DNA from: Isoetes taiwanensis
Taxonomy: Eukaryota > Streptophyta > Lycopodiopsida > Isoetales > Isoetaceae
DNA length: 64,000 bases
Direction of reading: 5' to 3'
Assembly (NCBI GenBank): GCA_021234155.1
Contig: JAJEKV010000002.1
Location: 17,856,041 to 17,920,040, forward strand
In this document: positions 11,642 to 21,622 of the stretch, piece after piece
Layout: each line of letters begins with the position of its first letter
Position numbering within the stretch: the first letter of the stretch is position 1
The notes under the pieces: model-generated
What the model saw: the letters and a program-made list of their open reading frames with translations, nothing else
What the model was told of the DNA's origin: nothing
Database searches by the model: none
Translations under genes and position numbers: made by a program

Positions 11642-12620
11642 TGATGATGTTGACCTTCTAACCTATACCCCAGAAGACATGCAATGACACCTGGAAGCCC
11701 CAGACACTTTCTGTCGGTTCACTGGCATGAGAGTTAACTTGGACAAAACTAGAGTGCTTCTAGTTCCATCATCATTCATTTATCAAGGACAAGATGTAGA
11801 GGTACCTTCGTCCTATAAGTATTTAGGGATCGAGTTTTCTACTACCATACACTGGGATGCTTCCATCAAGTTGCGTGTCACAGCAGTCTGGAAAGCACTA
11901 TATGCCATGCAGAGCAATAGCTACAAGGCAGAGTTGTATGCCTGAGGCCACCAATCACACCTGTTCAGGGCCGATGATGTTGACCTTCTAACATATACCC
12001 CAGAAGACATGCAATGACACCTGGATGCTCAGACACTTTCTGTCGGTTCACTGGCATGAGAGTTAACTTGGACAAAACTAGAGTGCTTCTAGTTCCATCA
12101 TCATTCATTTATCAAGGACAAGATGTAGAGGTACCTTCGTCCTATAAGTATTTAGGGGTGAAAGCATGCTAGGGTGTACCATTTAAAGTACTTTTTAGGG
12201 AGTGCGAAACTACCCAGAAAAGTACCCAGTACTGGGTACTGTGAACTTGCATAAATGCCACAATAAATAATAAGTTTGAGAGTTAATTCATTTATTTTAG
12301 TCTCTAATAGTATTGTTATTCTCTAGTACAATATATTGGCATGTTATTGACTTCAATTCAAAAAAGTTCGATTGATTTTAAAGGAAAGAAAAACCAGAAA
12401 GTACCAGTTTTAAAAGTACCCAATGTAGGTACTTTTGAGGGTTCCAAAAGTGGTACACCGTAGCATGCTTTTACCCTTAGGATCGAGTTTTCTACTACCA
12501 TACACTGGGATGCTTCCATCAAGTTGCGTGTCACAGCAGTCTGGAAAGCACTATATGCCATGCAGAGCAATAGCTACAAGGCAGAGTTGTATGCCTGGGG
12601 CCACCAATCACACCTGTTCA
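11642..12620 (+). repeat. 329-bp tandem duplication inside LINE B
   Basis: The segment starting GATGATGTTGACCTTCTAAC at about 11643 recurs at about 11973 and continues until it is interrupted at 12155 by a MITE. It resumes at 12481 and runs on through GGATCGAGTTTTCT and the rest of the unit. The two units are nearly identical, differing by a few substitutions and a small indel, so the duplication is young relative to the decay of the LINE. Only the second unit carries the MITE, so the first serves as an empty-site reference. Confidence 0.85.
12156..12476 (+). mobile_element. MITE copy 1 (321 bp), TSD TTAG
   Basis: The ends are GGGTGAAAGCATGCTAGGG and, as an inverted repeat, GGGTAAAAGCATGCTACGG, forming TIRs of about 26 bp. 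TTAG flanks both sides (12152-12155 and 12477-12480). The interior is AT-rich and non-coding. An inverted copy lies at 35214-35535. The uninterrupted site survives at about 11828-11840 in the first tandem unit. A 3-bp TSD (TTA) with a four-G terminus fits almost equally well, so PIF/Harbinger-like origin is possible, but the superfamily is undecided. Confidence 0.9.
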
Positions 12621-13221
12621 GGGCCTTGGTCGAGCCGGTTCTCTTGTACGGGGCAGAGGTGTGGGGTCCAGTGATATCCCTCACCACCTGGAATGACCTA
12701 GAGCAGGTACAGACGACCTTCTTAGCATGGGCACTTGGAGTGAAATCCATAGTTCCACATCAGATCCTGCGCCAGGAGACGGGTTTTCTACCCCTTCAAA
12801 GGGCCGCACTGGAACGCCATATCATTTACTTTCAGAAGGTAGTTGGTATGGGTGATGCCCGATTGCCCAACCTTGCATTGGCTGTAGCAATGGGTCCACG
12901 GTGCCTCAAAGCCCGCTGAAGGACAAGCAAGCTCAGTGGTTCTCACATTGGAATGTGCAGGGACACAGATACGGGCAGGTACGGACAAAGAAGGAGCACA
13001 ATGCATTGCGGCAATATCTAGATGCTAGCTTCCTTGCCAAGCTCTGGGATGCAGATGCTCTGCTGCATGTTAAAACACTACAGGCAGTAAGTCAACCCCA
13101 TGCTCACATGAGGCCCACAACACTACTTGTGCACTCATTTGCCCATGAAGAAGCACAAATTGATAGCTTCCATTCGCACGGGTGCACACCGCCTCTGCAT
13201 TGAGACAGGAAGGAAGGAAGG

Positions 13222-14415
13222 AAGGTATTTTTATCGTCCACGGAGACCAATCGGTCTATGGGACCCAATACAAAAGCGCAGCAAGCGGGTTACTACCCGG
13301 ATTAAAAAACCCCAACCCCGAAGGGTTTTCGAGGGAAAAACCGTGACAGCAATCAGCCTGCTGAGAAACTGTTCCAATATACGAAATACAAAAACACACA
13401 AATATATACACTCATGTACCGTACCCATAGTGCCTGATCAGCGAGTAGTCAGGCGGGGGCAAAGGTGGGCTCATGAGATCCAAGATTACCTCGAAATATG
13501 CGACCCTAGGGCACGCATCTTGGCCGGTGTGTTCATCGGCAAATGTAGGGGCAAGTCCGGCCGCGTACTAAAGGCGATATCGCCCCGGACCGACCGAATC
13601 CCGGCAACTCGGAAAGTGTGAGACTCATCCTCAATGGCACCGTTTGGACAAAGACCGACAGAGCTTTGCCCTAACGGGGCCCCCAATCCACCGCCCGCCT
13701 CGATCTCGCGGAGATGGTGGGCACCGTCGCGAATGGAGGCAATGAGTGCAGGCCTTTTCGGGGTATTGGAAACGCAAGTAGAGCTGCGGGCCCCGGGCCA
13801 ACGCGGGGTTGATGTGCTCCTTGTAATGGGCCGTTTTGACCTGCTCTAGAGCGCCGGGGTCTCAGAGCTTGCCAAGGAAGCAAGCATCCGTGTATTCCAT
13901 AAGCTATCCCCGTCGGCCTCTGTGTCCACTGCGACGCATCGTGCTCTGCCGACGTTCCATCTGGCGAACCACCGATCTCTCTTACCCCTCCAGCGGGCCC
14001 GAGCGGCTTGCGGGCCCATTGCCACGGCGTAAGCTAGGTGCGGGAGCCGAGCATCACCCATATTAACCACTTTCTGAAAGTAGATGATGTGTCTATCAAG
14101 GGCTGCCCGCTGAAGCGGCAAGAATCCAGTTTCCTACAGCAGAATCTGATAGGGGACTGAAGGTTTTACCCCAAGTGCCCGTGCCAAAAATGCCTTCTGC
14201 ACCTACTCCAAGTCATTCCAAGTCGCCAAAGAGACGACCGGGCACCAAACCTCGACCCGTCTGGAAGGGGCGAGGGCTTCGACCGGGCCCAAACAAATGT
14301 GACTGATGGCCTTAATCATAGAGCTCTGCCTGGTGACTGTTGTTCTGCATGGCATAAAGCGCTTTCTAGCCTGCTGTCACCCGCAAGCGGATGGACGTCT
14401 CCCAACAGAGCGAGG
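13222..14415 (-). mobile_element. Nested antisense LINE B-family copy, 5' truncated
   Basis: On the minus strand this segment starts inside the reverse-transcriptase thumb (text like ALYAMQ, about 14350-14400). It runs through PLQRAALDRHIIYFQKVV (about 14070-14121) and LPHLAYAVAMGPQ to the conserved 3' end TTTTTATCGTCCACGGAGAC read on the plus strand at about 13226. It interrupts the plus-strand LINE B between the IETGR block (about 13200) and the zinc-finger block (about 14475). Its 3' tail abuts a (GGAA)n/(AAGG)n run at 13206-13224 rather than the TTCTA repeat seen in sister copies. It is GC-richer than its host. Confidence 0.75.
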
Positions 14416-14866
14416 AGGGGAAGGTGATGGACTTAGGAGCCACATGAGAACAAGATCTGTCAGTGTTGCCAACAAGGCGTCATTGAGGATGAATGTCACG
14501 CCCTTCATGCATGTCCAGTGTTCGATCATATCCCGGCACGGCATGTTCAGTTAATTGTGCCTCACCAGCCCCTGCATGAGCTGTTGAACATGGCCTCGGT
14601 GGGCTTGTTGTGATCATACCTCCAGGAATGGATACACTGGCTCAGTTATGTCCTCTGGTACAACATTGAATGGTCATATACGATTGTACAGTATAACTAG
14701 CATCCTTATTACTGCTAAGGTTTTTCCCTCGAAAACCCTTCGAGGCAGGGGTTTTTTAATCCTGATAGTAATATGCTTGTTGCTCTCTCTTTGTATGGGT
14801 CCCATAGGCCAGTTGGTCTCCACGGACGATAAAAACATATTCTATTCTATTCTATTCTTTTGCTAA
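14416..14866 (+). pseudogene. LINE B C-terminal zinc-binding remnant and 3' end
   Basis: After the nested insertion the plus-strand LINE resumes. Near 14472-14530 the frame reads CQQGVIEDECHALHACPVF, a C...H...C zinc-binding signature of this family. It continues to the family 3' end with FFNPDSNMLVAL-type text, GGTCTCCACGGACGATAAAAAC and a TATTC repeat ending near 14858. It is interrupted by stops. Confidence 0.7.
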
Positions 14867-15289
14867 TGAAAAGTTTATAAGTTTAAGATCAAATTATTTG
14901 AAGTTCATTTTGATCAGAGTTAGTCTCGCCCTTGCAAGAGTATGGTCTGCTTGTAGATGGACAGTATGATTAAAAATCATGCCGAAAAAGAGTAAATTGT
15001 TCTATCTTCAAGTATTCCTCCTTAAACATCTCAATCGTATCAACATTGAAAACTAGATTCTGGCAATCTGTAATATCTTTCTCCACATGCAGGAGAACCC
15101 TACCTTGTAGAATGATGCATGTCACAAGGTGTCCTGCTTGTCAAATATATCAAACCTGAAACATCTAGCAGGTTCGTTCCTTTCTTTTCTTTAAAGAGCT
15201 CATTCTTTCGAACATATAGATGCCGAGAAGTATCCAGATCTGAGATAGTTTGATCTACAATATCAGTATCAAACTATTGAGGTAGGAAT

Positions 15290-15930
15290 CAAGGAGAGTA
15301 TATAGCTGGTAGGTTGGATTAGATCCAGCAAGAAATTTGCCAATTATACCCAAAATATTTTTCGAACCGATTATTTTAAGTCAAAGGCAATTAAGACAAG
15401 AAATACCTGTTTTAGAATAGCAATGTCATACAGTTGGTAATTGCAGAATGCAGAAGGCTTCCTAAAAGATTGAGAGCTTTATTTTGAAAAATTCCCCGGC
15501 CTTGCAAGCCACCGTTTCACTGTACAGTTTAGAAAGGGCAGGAAATTTTCCTGCTAAAAATAGCTATTTTTCTTGTACTTCTATAGAAATAGAGGGAGAG
15601 TATGTAGGTGGTAAGCTGGGCTAGATCTAGCAAGAAACTTGCCGATTATGCCCAAAAAATATTCAGAGCCAAAGTTTAGAGGTATCAACTATCTTAAGTC
15701 AAAGACAGTTAAGACAAGAAATACAATTTAGAATACCAATCGTGATGTAAACCATTGCGGTATTCATAAGGCTTCCTAAGAAGTTAATGGCTTACAACTA
15801 TCCTTGTCACCATGTTGGCCATTGCGGTATTCATAAGGCTTCCTAAAAGGTAGAGGGCCTGCAACTATCTTAAGTCAAACACAATTAAGATGAGAAATAG
15901 CACTATGTTGGCCATTGCGGTATTCTTAAT
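15290..15930. repeat. Diverged tandem repeat, about 300-bp unit
   Basis: A block beginning with GGTAGGTTGGATTAGATCCAGCAAGAAA at about 15309 returns at about 15609 in diverged form, including ATTATACCCAAAATATT, TTAAGACAAGAAATAC and AAGGCTTCCTAA. A third partial unit starts near 15805 (CATTGCGGTATTCATAAGGC). No coding content is seen. Confidence 0.7.
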
Positions 15931-17650
15931 TGGCAGGTTTAGCTGATGTGCCTAAGCATCTATTACAGCCTCATGAGATGAGAAAATTAGTTGAAATGAT
16001 GCAGCTATCAAAGATATTTTGCCTGGAATACTATGACGCATTAAAGATCAGCTTCGAACTTGTGGTAAAACCTTCAAACCTGTGTTAAACAACTTCCAAA
16101 CATGTGATAAACTTGCTGGACATAATGATTCTCCGATAATTGAGAGGAGCTTCCGAACCTGTGATGATTGAGCTATGGATATATAACTCGGGCCTGCTAA
16201 GGGGGTTAATTTCCCTTGCTTGCATGTATGGGAGATAAACAGGTCCATTCTCCCAGGCTCGCCTGTTTCTCTGCAATAGGTTTGCAAGGGAGATTGATCC
16301 CCCCTCATAATGCTTTCTAAAATTATTGAGGGGCCCGCAACCGTCTTGGCCTAATGTGCTGGTGGAAAAGAAAGAAGCCACCCTAGATCCACTTTTTATC
16401 ATAATGTAGATGGAACAACTATAAGCCTAAAAAGGGGTGCATGTCCCATCATTCATGAGGTCCTCATTATTCATGTTGTTGGGTTGGACAAGATTTAGAT
16501 CCATGACCACGTTGAAAATTCTCTTGATATGAAGGAGGGGTTAAACATCCCTTCGAGATAATTATGCCCATGGGTTTATTGGGCATAACCATCTAGATAA
16601 CCCCCTTAAATCATGGGGAAGAAGTTATCTCCCATCCTAGCCACACACCTTGACATCAACAACCAGGGTTGTTCAGGAAATTATCATGATAATCTCTTAA
16701 AGGGTTATTGTTCCACATTTTAACTCTACGATATCTAACGGATGGGAATGACTAGATCTTGATAATCTTTGGCCCCCCTTATTAAGGTGGAATCATCTAT
16801 GGGGATTGTGCCTGTGGAGGCCCAATTACAATGTTTCTAGATCCTTTTTTACAAGGGTAATTACCATTCAAGTTAGATCTGTCTAAACGATTGGCAAAGC
16901 GCTCTAGTCCAATTGTTGTGATTGTAAGAATGTTGTCTTGTGAAAGGCAAACATGGAGCTTTTTCTAGGTGTGGCAGGGGCATCCTGGTAGTTGGATGCC
17001 CTTGCCATGCCCAGAAGAAGCTGCCTGTTCAAGATGCCCCTGCCATGCCTAGAAGAAGCTACATGTTTGCTTTCAACAGCATCAAGCAAAGTAAATCAAT
17101 GGAGTGCTGAGATCTCTAGGTAACTGTTACCCGATTAGCATGTCATGCTAGAATGTTATACCCAGTTCCTATTCTTGAAGAGAATGGATGCCACATGTAA
17201 GCCTATCATTGCATCACAGGTGAAGACACATCCACTTTGATTGAAGTTATATGTAATCGCTTTCGGTTTCTAGAGGTTTACATGGAACTGTTGTGCATGC
17301 CAAAATGTTGAACTTAATGCCATTCATCGGCTATGGAACTATTGTACATGTTGAAAAGCTGAACACAAGGCCATTCCACATCGTAATGGATAGATTCAAT
17401 AGTAGAAGAGAACCTCTTTGGTAAATTACCACGGGATCCCATAAGTCAAAAGATGGTGAGCATTTCGTGTGAAATAGGCTACAAAAGACGTAAGGGCATA
17501 CCTTATGTCGACAAGAGACATGTTGAACGAGCCCTCCGCTGCACCTTCCATTTTGTCTTTGGAGCATACAACAAGACCAAATTACCACAAACGAGGAAAG
17601 GCTTATTAAATATATAGATTGCGGAAACTGTTGTTATATCCGCCTCTAAA
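15931..17650. other. Intergenic region upstream of the tocopherol methyltransferase gene
   Basis: No gene was recognised. Small local duplications occur near 17000-17060 (TGCCATGCCCAGAAGAAGCT and a variant) and near 17285-17360 (CATGGAACTGTTGTGCATG and a variant). The final few hundred bases should hold the promoter of the plus-strand gene starting at 17658, but no TATA element could be assigned with confidence. Confidence 0.5.
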
Positions 17651-17657
17651 ATTCGCA

Positions 17658-19486
17658 ATGGCGATGGCGTTGGCGTCTCTCCCTCCGGCAGCCGGCCCTG
17701 CCATTCTTCCCACGTCTTCCTTCCAGTCCAAGAGCGTGGCTATGGCCGACCCAAGCGACTCCGATATTGCCTCAGCCTCAGACGATACTCTGAAGAAAGG
17801 CATTGCCAGATTCTACGATTCTTCTTCCGGAGTATGGGAAGATGTCTGGGGAGAGCATATGCATCACGGATTCTATGATCCATCTTCTCCTTCCGGCGAT
17901 CACCGTGCCGCTCAAGTTAGAATGATTGAGGAGGCGCTTTCGTGGGCCTCTGTTTCTGGTATGAATCCGTTCTTTATTTTTCTTCTTGATCTTGTTTCGG
18001 TTCTTGAAGGCCTTCTTGAAGAGCAACTCATAGGTTTTGGCGTACAAACGGAAGATAGACATATTATGTACTATCATTCCATTATGCCCGTGCAGAAGGG
18101 GCCGGACTAGTTTCAGACCGTGTCTCTATTTGTACACGCTTTCTCGCAAGCTTTTGCCCTATATAAATCGCTTATAGACTCTGTGGAGTTCAGTCCCGTG
18201 CCCGCTGATAATGTTTCATAGAAGAAGAACCTCTGAGCTGATACTCTGTTTCTATCGATTTAGTAAAGCGTCCGAGCATCTCAATCTCATTACCATGTGC
18301 GCAATCTTTTGCAGATAATGGTGAGGAGAAGCCTCGTGTAATTGTGGATGTTGGCTGTGGAATTGGAGGCAGTGCTCGTTATTTAGCTAAGAAATATGGA
18401 GCACAAGTTAAAGGCATCACTTTAAGCCCTGTTCAGGCAAAACGAGCCACTGAGATTACAGCTGCCCAGGGATTAGAAAAGCAGGTACTGTTATGAATTG
18501 CTGAATTCATATGTTTTCATTGCTGAATAGGTAAGTTAGGTAGGATAACTAATTGGTTATCTTTAGTTTATTCTAAATTAGCATATATTAAATGCAACTC
18601 TCCCATCAGTCGGTACTTTACATGTTAAAGGCGTACAGAATAACTTAAGAAAACCATCAGAGTTTTGGATTTATATGGATTATTTGCAGGTCAGTTTCCA
18701 GGTTGCAGATGCACTACAGCAGCCTTTTGGGAATAACGAATTCAACCTGGTTTGGTCTATGGAAAGTGGAGAGCATATGCCACACAAAGAGAAGGTTTGA
18801 AAAATTTTTAAGGCAAGGAGTGTATTTTAATCCCTGATAATGAATAGGATTATAGTTCGTAGCAGAACTATCAAGGGTTGCTGCACCTGGAGGTAGGATA
18901 TTGATCGTAACCTGGTGCCACAGGAATCTAGTACCTGGTGAAACTTCACTAAAAAAAGACGAACAAGTAAGTAAATTAGGAATAAGAAGAATTTTACATA
19001 CAAAGAATTTATCTCAAGACAGTAATTCTTTGCATCAGGCTCTTCTAGACAAGGTCTGCAAGGCATATCATCTTCCTGAATGGTGTTCGGAGTCAGACTA
19101 TGTCCGCATTGCTGAAAATTTGGGGTTACAGGTAAAATGTTCAATTCAAGTGTATAAATAGCACAAGTTAGTTCTGACAGAACGCATCTGGTTCAGGATA
19201 TACGTTCAGCAGACTGGTCACAGTATGTGACTCCATTTTGGCATGCGGTTATTACATCCGCATTCAGTTTCAAGGCTTTTCTTGGTGTATGCAAGTCCGG
19301 TATGCTTGTTCATAATTCGTGCAATGCTAAATTTCTTTTGTTTTGTGTTACGAGGTTGAGATTTGGTTTATGTCAGGTTGGGAAACAATCCGAGGGGCCT
19401 ATGCCATGTTTTGGATGGTGCAAGGTTATAGACGTGGAATCATCAAATTTGTTGTTATATCCGCAAGGAAGCCCTTGTCCCATTAA
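17658..19486 (+). CDS. VTE4: Gamma-tocopherol methyltransferase, plastid, seven exons
   Basis: The predicted protein of 330 aa matches plant gamma-tocopherol C-methyltransferase, which uses S-adenosylmethionine to convert gamma- to alpha-tocopherol (and delta- to beta-) in plastids, the last step of vitamin E synthesis. Exons by eye, all with GT-AG borders and a continuous frame, are 17658-17958, 18315-18484, 18690-18794, 18856-18966, 19039-19131, 19197-19299 and 19377-19486. The Ala/Ser/Pro-rich first about 40 residues look like a transit peptide. GIARFYDSSSGVWEDVWGEH follows, then the SAM-binding glycine loop VDVGCGIGGSARYL in exon 2, WSMESGEHMPHK in exon 3, and GWETIRGAYAMF with the family-typical RKPL near the C-terminus. 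ATG 17658 is the first ATG in frame. The length is close to other plant enzymes (about 350 aa). No lesions were seen, so it appears functional. Confidence 0.92.
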
Positions 19487-19579
19487 CACAGAAACCAAAG
19501 AAATGGAAAAAGAATTAGTGCCACTTCCATTATGTTAGAAAAATTAGCTATGTTGCCTTCACATAGGTGCCATTACGTA

Positions 19580-19662
19580 TATAAGAATGGCAGTTTACTG
19601 CCCATTCCCAGCGTCGGCAGGGATTCCTCCCTGGGAATGGACAGTAAACTGCCATTCTTATA
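19580..19662 (+). repeat. Near-perfect foldback just 3' of the VTE4 gene
   Basis: Arms 19580-19611 and 19631-19662 are inverted repeats of 32 bp with one mismatch, separated by a 19-nt loop (19612-19630). The arms begin TATAAGAATGGCAGTTTACTG. It starts 94 bp after the VTE4 stop codon and may lie in the 3' UTR. It could be a tiny MITE, a hairpin-siRNA or young-microRNA source, or an RNA-stability element. Confidence 0.85.
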
Positions 19663-19883
19663 ACGTGGATGCAACTTGGGTTGCATTCTGCACCTTGGAG
19701 CTCCGAAATCAGAGGTAATGAGAGGTAGATGGTGAGAATCGAAGGTAAATCTTCAAGAATGTTGAGTAACTTCAAGAACGGCTGCAGCTGTTAGATTAGT
19801 AGCAGTTCCGGAAAAGAAAATAGCCAGATGGCGCAATGCCATTGGCGGATATGGCAGAATGCAACCTAAGTTGCATTTACGTT
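19662..19883. repeat. Inverted-repeat (MITE-like) segment, about 222 bp
   Basis: The left arm, 19662-19692 (AACGTGGATGCAACTTGGG...), and right arm, 19853-19883, are inverted copies over 31 bp with about four mismatches. The interior is non-coding. The left arm touches the end of the 19580-19662 foldback, so the two may belong to one larger foldback element. I could not assign a target duplication. Confidence 0.65.
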
Positions 19884-20149
19884 AGCAGGGGTTAAAAAAT
19901 AATGGTTCACTTAACCTAACGGTACCTCTTAACAGTGATTCATATTTGTATTATGTGATAGATAAAAGGGAAATTTACCAAAATAACCTTAATTTAAGTA
20001 ATTTCCCAAATAGCCCTTGTATTTTATAAATTACCAAAAATCATGTTTTCACAATAGATGATCATTCTTTACACAGGGAAGTGTTTCTTACAGCTCACAA
20101 CAATCTGGAAAATAGATTTTGGAACATCACATTAAGACAAAATATGCAA

Positions 20150-20352
20150 TGGAAATATCAAATAGGATTTCTGCAACTGCGTTCATTATGGCCACCATCA
20201 ACACAACATGTGCACTTGTATACACGCTTTTCTCTATCCATGTCTTCTGTCCAGGCTGAGGAGCGAAAGGAGGAAGCCCAAGGAGGGGCTTGCGTCTGAT
20301 TAGCTGGTTGGTGAGGCAACGGCTTACCAAGGCGACGATCAGTAGCTGGTCC

Positions 20353-20401
<49 letters not shown>

Positions 20402-20700
20402 TTGAGGCATGTTTCCTTTTAGGCCTGCCAGATGGACGACAAGTTGTAGAAGGTAGCATTTCATTATTTTCAAGAAGTTCAATATCTGGTGGATAAATAG
20501 CTCCAACATATGAATAGCAAAATGAACCCAACAAGTAACCTGAATTGGTTTCAAATTCTTGTGATTTGTAACAAACACTTCCCTGTGTAAAGAATGACCA
20601 TCTATTGTGAAAACGTATTTTTTAGTGATTTTTATAATCAAAGAGCTATTTGGTCCAAATATGACATCTAAAGAAGGCTTCAAACATGATATAAGGTCCA
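20150..20700 (-). pseudogene. MULE transposase C-terminal remnant, split by plastid rDNA
   Basis: On the minus strand, about 20410-20520 reads YPPDIELLENNEMLPSTTC then RPSGRPKRKH, the Pro/Arg/Lys-rich tail found in MuDR-type transposases. About 20165-20235 reads [16 protein letters not shown], a C-x2-C-x4-H-x4-C zinc knuckle that normally follows this tail. Between them lies the 16S-like block at 20253-20409. The catalytic DDE part is not visible, so the element is non-autonomous. Confidence 0.7.
20253..20409 (+). other. rrn16: Nuclear-inserted fragment of plastid 16S rDNA (NUPT)
   Basis: The plus strand reads GAGGAGCGAAAGGAGGAA, CGTCTGATTAGCTGGTTGG, GGTCCGAGAGGATGATCAG and ACTGAGACACGGCCCAGAC. 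This is the highly conserved 5' domain of 16S rRNA (roughly E. coli positions 200-360), in its plastid form (GGTCCGAGAGG). It is only about 157 bp, with small indels. It starts and stops abruptly inside the MULE transposase remnant, so it is a captured plastid scrap, not an rRNA gene. Confidence 0.9.
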
Positions 20701-21119
20701 TGGCAAAATACTATTTGACACAAATACATACCCATTTGTATATCAAATGCACGTATAGCCATACACCCCTATGTATGCTTGGCATGGCTACTGAGGTTCT
20801 TTAATAGCAAAAGCTTTCAAGTGAAAGGAATGTTGTAGTCAATGAGGCATAGTCATTGACTCGGTTTTCCACTATTCCATATACTTCTATGTCTGTCACT
20901 CGTTGCACATCATGCTCGAGATTGTCAAGCACCCATTTACCACCTAGAGAACTAGCAAACACAATTATTGAAAGATTTGTTCTATATATTTACACTTCAA
21001 GTGTTACCAAGTAAACAATATGTAGTTTAGACATTTGTTAACGCCTTAGATTTACATACCTTTCATTAGTTCCAAAATGAATAAAATATTACGTCAAAAA
21101 TGCACACGAAGAACAAAAT

Positions 21120-21478
21120 TGGCAAAAGTGGAAAATGCCCAAGTGCCCCGTAAACATACAACCCAAACTTGGCAAACGCCCAAGTGCCCACATAAACATA
21201 CAACCCAAACTATATGAACAGATTATCAATCTCCTTTATAACCCTCGCACATCTAGCTAGACAACACTCGACCAACGCCCGTCAACGCATATGGATCAGA
21301 GAGAGGACCATCTATGGCAGAAATATGAGGCCGATATAAACACACGCCCTACATATGTGCGGCAATGTCGGAATATGTAAGGCGAGTAAAGAACATTAAC
21401 ATGCATATGGATGTTAAAGACCGTGTAAAAACACATGCTAGAACATTAGCCCGGCAACGCCGGGCACACGTTTACTAG
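21120..21478 (+). mobile_element. Helitron 3' terminal region, nested in the MULE
   Basis: GCCCGGC-AAC-GCCGGGC (21449-21465) forms a 7-bp GC stem with a 3-nt loop. It is followed by nine bases and CTAG at 21475-21478, then T. This is the canonical Helitron 3' end: a hairpin about 10 nt before CTRR, inserted before T. The 5' TC end was not located, so the left limit is arbitrary. No Rep/helicase sequence is visible. Nearby, about 45 bp starting TTTTTTAGTGATTTTTATAA are found on both sides (about 20619-20655 and 21480-21520). Confidence 0.65.
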
Positions 21479-21622
21479 TTTTTTTAGTGATTTTTATAAT
21501 ACAAAGAGCTATTTGAGAAAATACTTAAGAATTAAGGGCATTTTGGGAATTTAAAAATACAAAGGGCTTTTTGGGAATTAAGTGAACAATTAAGGTTATT
21601 TTAGTAAATTCCCTAGATAAAA

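Larger units (their letters stand above)
10882..13205 (+). pseudogene. LINE B reverse transcriptase and downstream region
   Basis: The recognisable series includes NGKAADLDGMQAELLKW, VVPIYKAGDPHCPTNYR, QAGFRPRHSTIDHIFTLR, motif A FVDFTKAFDTVP (about 11365-11400) and GVRQGGPLS (about 11527). The catalytic box reads CADD instead of YADD at about 11640. Then come YKYLGIEFS and the thumb/connection text ALYAMQSNSYKAELYAWG (12542-12597), and finally HIIYFQKVVGMGDARLPNL. A stop interrupts the frame at 11341 and others follow. The family is also seen on the minus strand at 43183-44832. Confidence 0.85.
8434..14866 (+). mobile_element. LINE B: decayed plus-strand non-LTR retrotransposon with nested insertions
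   Basis: In order along the plus strand come a coiled-coil/RRM-like ORF1 remnant, an endonuclease remnant, a reverse transcriptase and a C-terminal zinc-binding remnant. The 3' end carries repeated TATTC at about 14840-14858 instead of poly(A). The copy is riddled with stops and frameshifts, contains a 329-bp tandem duplication and a MITE, and is split at about 13222-14415 by an antisense copy of its own family. The same family appears truncated on the minus strand at 43161-44890 and 46027-47737. The 5' boundary is approximate. Confidence 0.85.
19968..21613 (-). mobile_element. MULE (Mutator-like element), 1646 bp, 9-bp TSD
   Basis: The element starts GGGAAATTTACCAAAATAAC and ends with the inverted version (GTTATTTTAGTAAATTCCC on the plus strand). 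It is flanked by the 9-bp duplication TAGATAAAA (19959-19967 and 21614-21622), the signature of Mutator-type transposition. The terminal arms extend for about 90-120 bp with divergence. An additional inverted repeat occurs inside (about 20046-20095 against about 20577-20625). Transposase remnants are on the minus strand. It contains plastid 16S rDNA and a Helitron end. Confidence 0.88.

Noticed and set aside
20253-20409. Functional 16S rRNA gene or bacterial contamination
   Set aside because: Only about 157 bp of 16S is present, with abrupt ends inside MULE sequence. The flanking element has a 9-bp plant-type TSD.
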